From: Phycisphaerae bacterium
Lineage (GTDB): Bacteria > Planctomycetota > Phycisphaerae > UBA1845
DNA length: 35,361 nucleotides
Assembly: GCA_029260215.1 (NCBI GenBank)
Contig: JAJDDQ010000069.1
Coordinates: forward strand, 1-35,361
Direction: 5' to 3'
Below are positions 31,208-35,361 of the stretch, in pieces; position 1 is the first letter of the stretch, and each line of letters begins with the position of its first letter. The notes under the pieces were generated by a model. It was not told the DNA's origin and made no database searches. It saw only the letters and a program-made list of their open reading frames with translations. Made by a program: the position numbers and the translations under genes.

Positions 31208-34200
31208 ATGATCGCGAAAAGCGCGCGTTACATCGGAATCGCCACTGCGCTCGCCTTGACGGCCGGCGCTTCAGTTCGGGAAGCACCCGCTCAGCAACGC
31301 AGTGAGCAAACTCCTCCACCCGATGGCTTGACCGTCGGGGCTGTGCAGGAGCAACTCAAACTAGTGGAAGCAGACTCCAGTCTCGAAGAGGGCCTCAAGA
31401 TACGCCTCGTCGAACTGTACAAGCAAGCCGCCGACGACCTCACGCGGGCCGACGGGTGGGTGAAGAAGACCGCGGAGTTCGAGGCAGCAAGGCAGGAGAC
31501 CCCTGCTAGGCTTGAGAGCATTCGAACTGAACTCGCGGCGCCGGTTGCCGACGCTATTCCCGAGATTCCAGAGGATGCGTCGGCCGCCCAACTCGAGCAA
31601 ACGCTTGCCCAAGTCGAGGCCCAACTCAAGGCGGCGCGGGAACACGCGACGAACCTCGATGATGAACGTAAACGCCGGGCGGACCGGCGTGCGGAGCTCC
31701 CTGGTATCACGACGGCGGCCAACCAACGACTTGAAGAAGCGACACGCGAACTTAGCGCTCTGACGGAGGACACCGAGTTACCCGAGGCGCTGACAGCGCG
31801 GAGAACCGCGCTACGGGCGAGGAAGTGGGCGTTCGAACACGAGATCCGATCGTGCGAGGCAGAGATTGCGAGCTACGACGCACGGGGAGAATTGCTGACT
31901 GCTCGGCGTGACAAAGCATCTCGCGAAATCGCACGGCTCGAGTCGTTGGCGGGGGCGTGGCAGGTTGCCGTCGGTGAGCGTCGTCGATCGGAGGCGGCCG
32001 CAGCGACTGAGGCCGCTGAAAAGGCTCGGCGTGCCGCCGCCCGCTCGCACCCCGTCGTTCGCCGCATCGCGGAGGAAAACACCGGGTGGGCAGAACGTCG
32101 AGCCGCCGACGCGCTGGCTGACAAAATACAGCAGGCGGCGAGCCAACACGAGTCGACCACAAAGGCACTCAATGGGCTGTCCAGCGACTATGCAAGCATC
32201 AAATCTAAGGTGAAAGCGGCCGGACTCACCCACGCGATGGGGCTGCTGCTTCGTCGACAGCAAGAGGTGCTTCCGAATGTGAAGGATCATCGTGCGCATA
32301 TCTACGCCCGAGAGGCTGAGATTTCACGGGTCCAGGTCGAGTTGATCGAGTTGGAGGACGGGCGATCAGACCTTGTTACGGGGCTTGAGCCATTGGTCCG
32401 CGCTTCCTTGGCCGAGCTAGACTCGTCAGTGCCGCAAGAGGAGCGGGACGAGGTCGAGACCGCCGTGCGCGAGCTTCTCCAAGCACGACGGGGCTACCTC
32501 GATGCCCTGATTGGTGACTACAACAGCTATCTAGTCAGGCTCGTCGACCTGGACAACGAAGAACGGCGATTCGTCAATCGGATAAAGAGCTTTCGCGACT
32601 ACGTTGGTGAGCGAGTCCTTTGGGTCCGCAGCACGTCGCTCCCCCGGACAGCCGATCTGCAGCACACGGCGGAAGCGATTGCGTGGCTCATCGAACCACA
32701 AAACTGGTCCAGTGCGCTCCGATCGGCCGACAAGACCGTTCGGTCCAACTCCGTCGTTGCTTCGATTGCTATTCTCGCAATCGGTGCGCTCGGTGCATTC
32801 CAGCGCCGCCTTCGCGCCGAAATACGCAGCGTTGCGGATGCTGCCTCGAAGCCAACGGCACGAGAGTTCGGCCCGACGCTGCTAACGCTTGTCTGGTCGA
32901 GTTTGATTGCGGTGCTGTGGCCGGGGGTCGTGATGATCGCAGGATGGGCACTGGCATCGGGAGCGAACGGGACTGATTTCGGAAACGCCATCGGCACGGC
33001 ACTCGGTGCGGCTGCAGTGGCGTTCCTGCTCATCGAGGTATTCCGACAACTCTGCCGGCCGGGTGGCCTCGGTGAAGCGCACTTCGGCTGGCCGAGTCGG
33101 GGTGTGCGGCATGCGCGCAAGCATCTGTTGTGGCTTCTCGCTGCGGGCGTGCCGCTGGTGTTTGTAGTGGTTGCCGTGGAGGCGAGTGGCGAGGATGCCT
33201 GGCAGAACTCACTGGGGCGGAGCGCGTTCATCGTAGCACAACTCCTGCTTGCGATCTTCGCTGGCAAAGTCCTTCGTCCCAGAGGGGGAGCACTGGAAGA
33301 GTTCCTGCGTCTCAATCCAAGTGGCTGGCTTGGTCGTTCGCGGTTCGCATGGTACCCGCTTGCCGTGGGGCTGCCGATTGTCTTGGCTGTACTTGCGGCC
33401 ATTGGCTTCCACTACACGGCATTGAAACTCGCAGTCGGTGTTCACACGACGTCGTGGGTCATAGTCGGACTGGTCTTGCTAAACGGTCTTGCGTTGCGCT
33501 GGTTGCTCGTGTCGCGACGGCGCCTCGCGATCGATCAGGCGCGGAAGCGCCGTGAAGCAGAAGGATCCGAGGGTGAGAGCAAAGAGCAACAGGCGAGGGA
33601 GCCTATCATTGACCTGGGGAGCATAAGTGCGCAGACGAGGAGTCTGCTTCGAACGGTCGTTGTGTTGAGTTTCTTCGGTGCGCTCTGGGTCGTTTGGGCT
33701 GACATGTTACCAGCGCTCGGAATTCTTGACAGCGTGGAGCTGTGGTCTGCAACGGAGAGAGTATCGGAGACCGTCACCGCGACCGATGGGAGTACCTCAG
33801 CGCGCTTGGTCGAAAAGCCGCGACCGGTCACGTTGCAGAATCTCCTGCTAGCGATGTTGATCCTGGCGATCACGTTCGTTGCCAATAGAAACGTCGCCGG
33901 GCTGCTTGAGATTGCGGTTCTTCAACGCGTTCACATGAAGGCCGGCGAGCGATACGCGGTCGCCACAATAACCAAATACACTGTTACCGTCGTCGGTCTG
34001 GTTGTTGGTTTCGGGGCGATCGGGATCGGCTGGGCAAAGGTCCAATGGCTGGCTGCGGCCATGGTCGTGGGTCTCGGGTTTGGGCTCCAGGAGATCTTCG
34101 CCAACTTTGTTTCGGGGCTCATTCTGCTGTTCGAGCGCCCAATTCGCATTGGCGACACCGTAACCGTCGGTTCTATTAACGGCAACGTGACACGAATCCA

Positions 34201-34669
34201 GATCCGCGCCACGACCATAACCGACTGGGACAAGAAGGAGTTGGTGATTCCCAACAAGGAATTCGTGACGGGTCAGGTCATCAACTGGTCGCTGTCGGAC
34301 CCTGTGCTGAGGGTGATCATCCCCGTTGGTATTGCCTACGGTTCCGACACCGAATTGGCAGAATCGACCCTGCACAGGGTCGCGCAGGAAGTCAAGGACG
34401 TGCTACCGGATCCCGCGCCCCAAGTGCTGTTCCTAGAGTTCGGGGACAGTTCGCTGAACTTCGAGCTGCGCGTCCACGTTCCGAGCATCGACCACTTTGT
34501 GAAGGTCAGGCACGTCCTGCACAAAGCGATCGACCGTGAGTTCCGAAAGGCCGGCATCGAAATCGCGTTCCCGCAGAGAGATATTCACGTACGCTCGATC
34601 AGGGCCGCTCTTCCCGTTGAGAATCAAGCGGCGCCCGAGCGGAATGCCGTCCCTCCGCCGGCTCCTTGA
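31208..34669 (+). CDS. Large MscK/MscM-type mechanosensitive channel
   Basis: Protein of 1153 residues, similar in length to E. coli MscK and MscM. An N-terminal signal (YIGIATALALTAGASVREAP) leads to a long coiled-coil periplasmic region (about 50-470) rich in Glu, Arg and Ala. About ten membrane helices follow from residue ~510. The C-terminal MscS domain is clear: the pore helix (VVGLGFGLQEIFANFVSGLI then LLFERPIRIGDTVTVG), the beta domain (GNVTRIQIRATTITDWDKKE then LVIPNKEF) and the cytoplasmic vestibule ending AGIEIAFPQRDIHVRS. It would release solutes upon hypo-osmotic shock. The ATG at 31208 begins the signal peptide and has GGAG upstream. It is co-directional with mgtE, 137 bases apart, in an ion/osmotic neighbourhood. 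Confidence 0.95.
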   Translation: MIAKSARYIGIATALALTAGASVREAPAQQRSEQTPPPDGLTVGAVQEQLKLVEADSSLEEGLKIRLVELYKQAADDLTRADGWVKKTAEFEAARQETPARLESIRTELAAPVADAIPEIPEDASAAQLEQTLAQVEAQLKAAREHATNLDDERKRRADRRAELPGITTAANQRLEEATRELSALTEDTELPEALTARRTALRARKWAFEHEIRSCEAEIASYDARGELLTARRDKASREIARLESLAGAWQVAVGERRRSEAAAATEAAEKARRAAARSHPVVRRIAEENTGWAERRAADALADKIQQAASQHESTTKALNGLSSDYASIKSKVKAAGLTHAMGLLLRRQQEVLPNVKDHRAHIYAREAEISRVQVELIELEDGRSDLVTGLEPLVRASLAELDSSVPQEERDEVETAVRELLQARRGYLDALIGDYNSYLVRLVDLDNEERRFVNRIKSFRDYVGERVLWVRSTSLPRTADLQHTAEAIAWLIEPQNWSSALRSADKTVRSNSVVASIAILAIGALGAFQRRLRAEIRSVADAASKPTAREFGPTLLTLVWSSLIAVLWPGVVMIAGWALASGANGTDFGNAIGTALGAAAVAFLLIEVFRQLCRPGGLGEAHFGWPSRGVRHARKHLLWLLAAGVPLVFVVVAVEASGEDAWQNSLGRSAFIVAQLLLAIFAGKVLRPRGGALEEFLRLNPSGWLGRSRFAWYPLAVGLPIVLAVLAAIGFHYTALKLAVGVHTTSWVIVGLVLLNGLALRWLLVSRRRLAIDQARKRREAEGSEGESKEQQAREPIIDLGSISAQTRSLLRTVVVLSFFGALWVVWADMLPALGILDSVELWSATERVSETVTATDGSTSARLVEKPRPVTLQNLLLAMLILAITFVANRNVAGLLEIAVLQRVHMKAGERYAVATITKYTVTVVGLVVGFGAIGIGWAKVQWLAAAMVVGLGFGLQEIFANFVSGLILLFERPIRIGDTVTVGSINGNVTRIQIRATTITDWDKKELVIPNKEFVTGQVINWSLSDPVLRVIIPVGIAYGSDTELAESTLHRVAQEVKDVLPDPAPQVLFLEFGDSSLNFELRVHVPSIDHFVKVRHVLHKAIDREFRKAGIEIAFPQRDIHVRSIRAALPVENQAAPERNAVPPPAP

Positions 34670-34854
34670 CCGTCCCGAACGGGAAGTAGGTCAAGTGCGG
34701 AACGCCGGCGACGATGGATGACCGTCGCATCGCCGAAGCGCAGGGAACCGTCGGTGACCCGTCCGCGCGCGAACAGCCAAGCCGTGCTCTCACGGTGACG
34801 GGCAATCGCGCGGAATACTGTCAGTTTGAATGACGCAGATCTGGAGCGTCCGAG

Positions 34855-35068
34855 CTATTCTGATAGTAGCTTCCTCGTCAGCATGACGGGGCCGCGGGCA
34901 GCTCGAATGACTTCCTCGGTCACGCTTCCCAAGATCATGTGGTACAAGCGGGATCTCCCGTAGGCCCCCATGACGAGCAGCGATCGACTCGATGTTCGGT
35001 GAACAATCGCCCTGGCGGCGTTTCCGACGTCGCTCTCGAACTCGATGTCATCGAGCTCGTCTCCGAGT
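34855..35068 (-). pseudogene. Universal stress protein, 5' part removed by an IS21 insertion
   Basis: The minus strand encodes the last 70 residues of a UspA-type protein, ending at the TAG at 34855-34857. Typical features are the ATP-binding loop VMGAYGRSRLYHMILGSVTE, preceded by AARAIVHRTSSRSLL, and the final strand GPVMLTRKLL. The frame breaks off at 35068, where the terminal sequence of the IS21-type element begins. The N-terminal half should lie beyond the element, outside the window. No gene is seen between 34670 and 34854. Confidence 0.85.
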
Positions 35069-35075
35069 TGTCATC

Positions 35076-35119
35076 GGGCAGGCAAAACCGGCCAGTAGTG
35101 GGCAGGTGAAAACCGGCCA
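35076..35119. repeat. Subterminal direct repeats of the IS21 element
   Basis: GGGCAGGCAAAACCGGCCA at 35076-35094 and GGGCAGGTGAAAACCGGCCA at 35100-35119 differ by a one-base indel and one substitution and start 24 bases apart. Such multiple terminal repeats are usual at IS21 ends and serve as transposase binding sites. Confidence 0.8.
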
Positions 35120-35146
35120 TTTTGAGGAGTCTTCGGTTCGTCGCAT

Positions 35147-35172
35147 AGCTTCTCCTGTGAAAGGAGAAAGCT
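35147..35172 (+). promoter_or_regulatory. Hairpin covering the istA ribosome binding site
   Basis: AGC-TTCTCCT (35147-35156) pairs with AGGAGAA-A-GCT (35162-35172) with one bulged A and a loop of 5 bases. The AAGGAG of istA lies in the 3' arm, so the hairpin could keep istA translation low. Confidence 0.45.
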
Positions 35173-35361
35173 GTGTCGAATCGACTCAAGATGGCCAAAG
35201 TCCAGACAATTCTAACGTTACACGCGCGTGGCTGGTCCTTCAGGCGGATCGCCCGGGAGCTGGGGATCGACCGAGGTGCCGTTCGGCGGCACGTGCGGCT
35301 GGCGGCGGCGGGCTCACCGTCGGCCCATGCACCTCCGGGTCCGGATGTTGAAAACCAGCCA
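35173..35361 (+). CDS. istA: IstA transposase of IS21 family, N-terminal part (runs off the window)
   Basis: From GTG 35173, with AAGGAG six bases upstream, 63 codons are seen before the window ends. The sequence SNRLKMAKVQTILTLHARGW leads into the helix-turn-helix FRRIARELGIDRGAVRRHVR, the DNA-binding start of IS21 IstA proteins. The DDE catalytic domain and istB are beyond the window. The frame is open to the end. Transposition moves the element by a copy/excision mechanism helped by IstB. Confidence 0.9.
   Translation, partial: MSNRLKMAKVQTILTLHARGWSFRRIARELGIDRGAVRRHVRLAAAGSPSAHAPPGPDVENQP

Larger units (their letters stand above)
35069..35361 (+). mobile_element. Left end of an IS21-family insertion sequence
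   Basis: The element begins with a TG dinucleotide at about 35069, interrupting the universal stress protein gene, and contains two copies of a terminal repeat (listed separately) followed by istA. IS21 elements end in TG/CA and carry several subterminal repeats bound by the transposase, which fits. The right end and istB are outside the window, so completeness and target duplication cannot be judged. Confidence 0.85.

Noticed and set aside
32599-33402. 267-codon minus-strand frame opposite the mechanosensitive channel
   Set aside because: Ser/Arg/Ala-rich mirror of membrane-helix codons; no motif or ribosome binding site.

Overview
The window looks like a chromosome of a planctomycete (or close relative), moderately GC-rich. 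This rests on gene families typical of that group: a tyrosine integrase with an NRLRH box, an ECF sigma factor with a small anti-sigma partner, PQQ-propeller proteins opening with a DWPQWRGP motif, CPWC zinc ribbons beside a PP2C phosphatase, two-FAS1 secreted proteins and an IS21 element. No rRNA is present, so the species cannot be named.

Layout. (1) 1-5183 is the right part of a plasmid-like integrative element: a small RHH-type partition protein, ParA, a winged-helix Rep-like protein and a tyrosine integrase, ending at the 3' end of tRNA-Gly(CCC). (2) 5254-6330 is gene debris: truncated fragments in both orientations. (3) 6333-9425, minus strand, encodes secreted or small proteins (CIA30-like, DUF378, a two-FAS1 protein, DUF1569). 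(4) 9807-11699 is a three-gene operon: ECF sigma factor, soluble anti-sigma-like protein, and a B12-binding protein that keeps the W-x9-EH and DxHxxG motifs of CarH/LitR-type light sensors but has no DNA-binding domain. (5) 11862-18995 carries a thioredoxin-like protein, a DUF4397 lipoprotein, a PQQ propeller, a lipocalin, an unknown lipoprotein, an SDR-DUF2867 protein, an SRPBCC protein and a photolyase. The lipocalin, SDR, SRPBCC and photolyase genes recall bacterial light-response regulons. The photolyase is cut short and abuts a truncated WD40 gene tail-to-tail. (6) 19515-20944 holds a doubtful ORF, a zinc-ribbon remnant and a PP2C phosphatase.

(7) 20960-29558 is the most interesting part. 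A sigma54 activator with a degenerate receiver is divergent from a tight plus-strand cluster: N-formylglutamate amidohydrolase-like protein, DUF1704/QEGLA metallopeptidase, three tandem glutathione-synthetase-like ATP-grasp ligases, and a protein joining a pyruvate-kinase-C-like domain to a diadenylate-cyclase (DAC) domain. The simplest reading is a system that builds and trims a peptide or amino-acid-tailed product, with a nucleotide-binding DAC-type component. (8) MgtE (Mg2+ transport) and a large MscK/MscM-type mechanosensitive channel follow, so the DAC-like gene sits beside ion and osmotic functions. (9) At the right end a universal stress protein gene is interrupted by the left end of an IS21-family element whose istA runs off the window.

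Functions come from reading motifs by eye; no database search was run.
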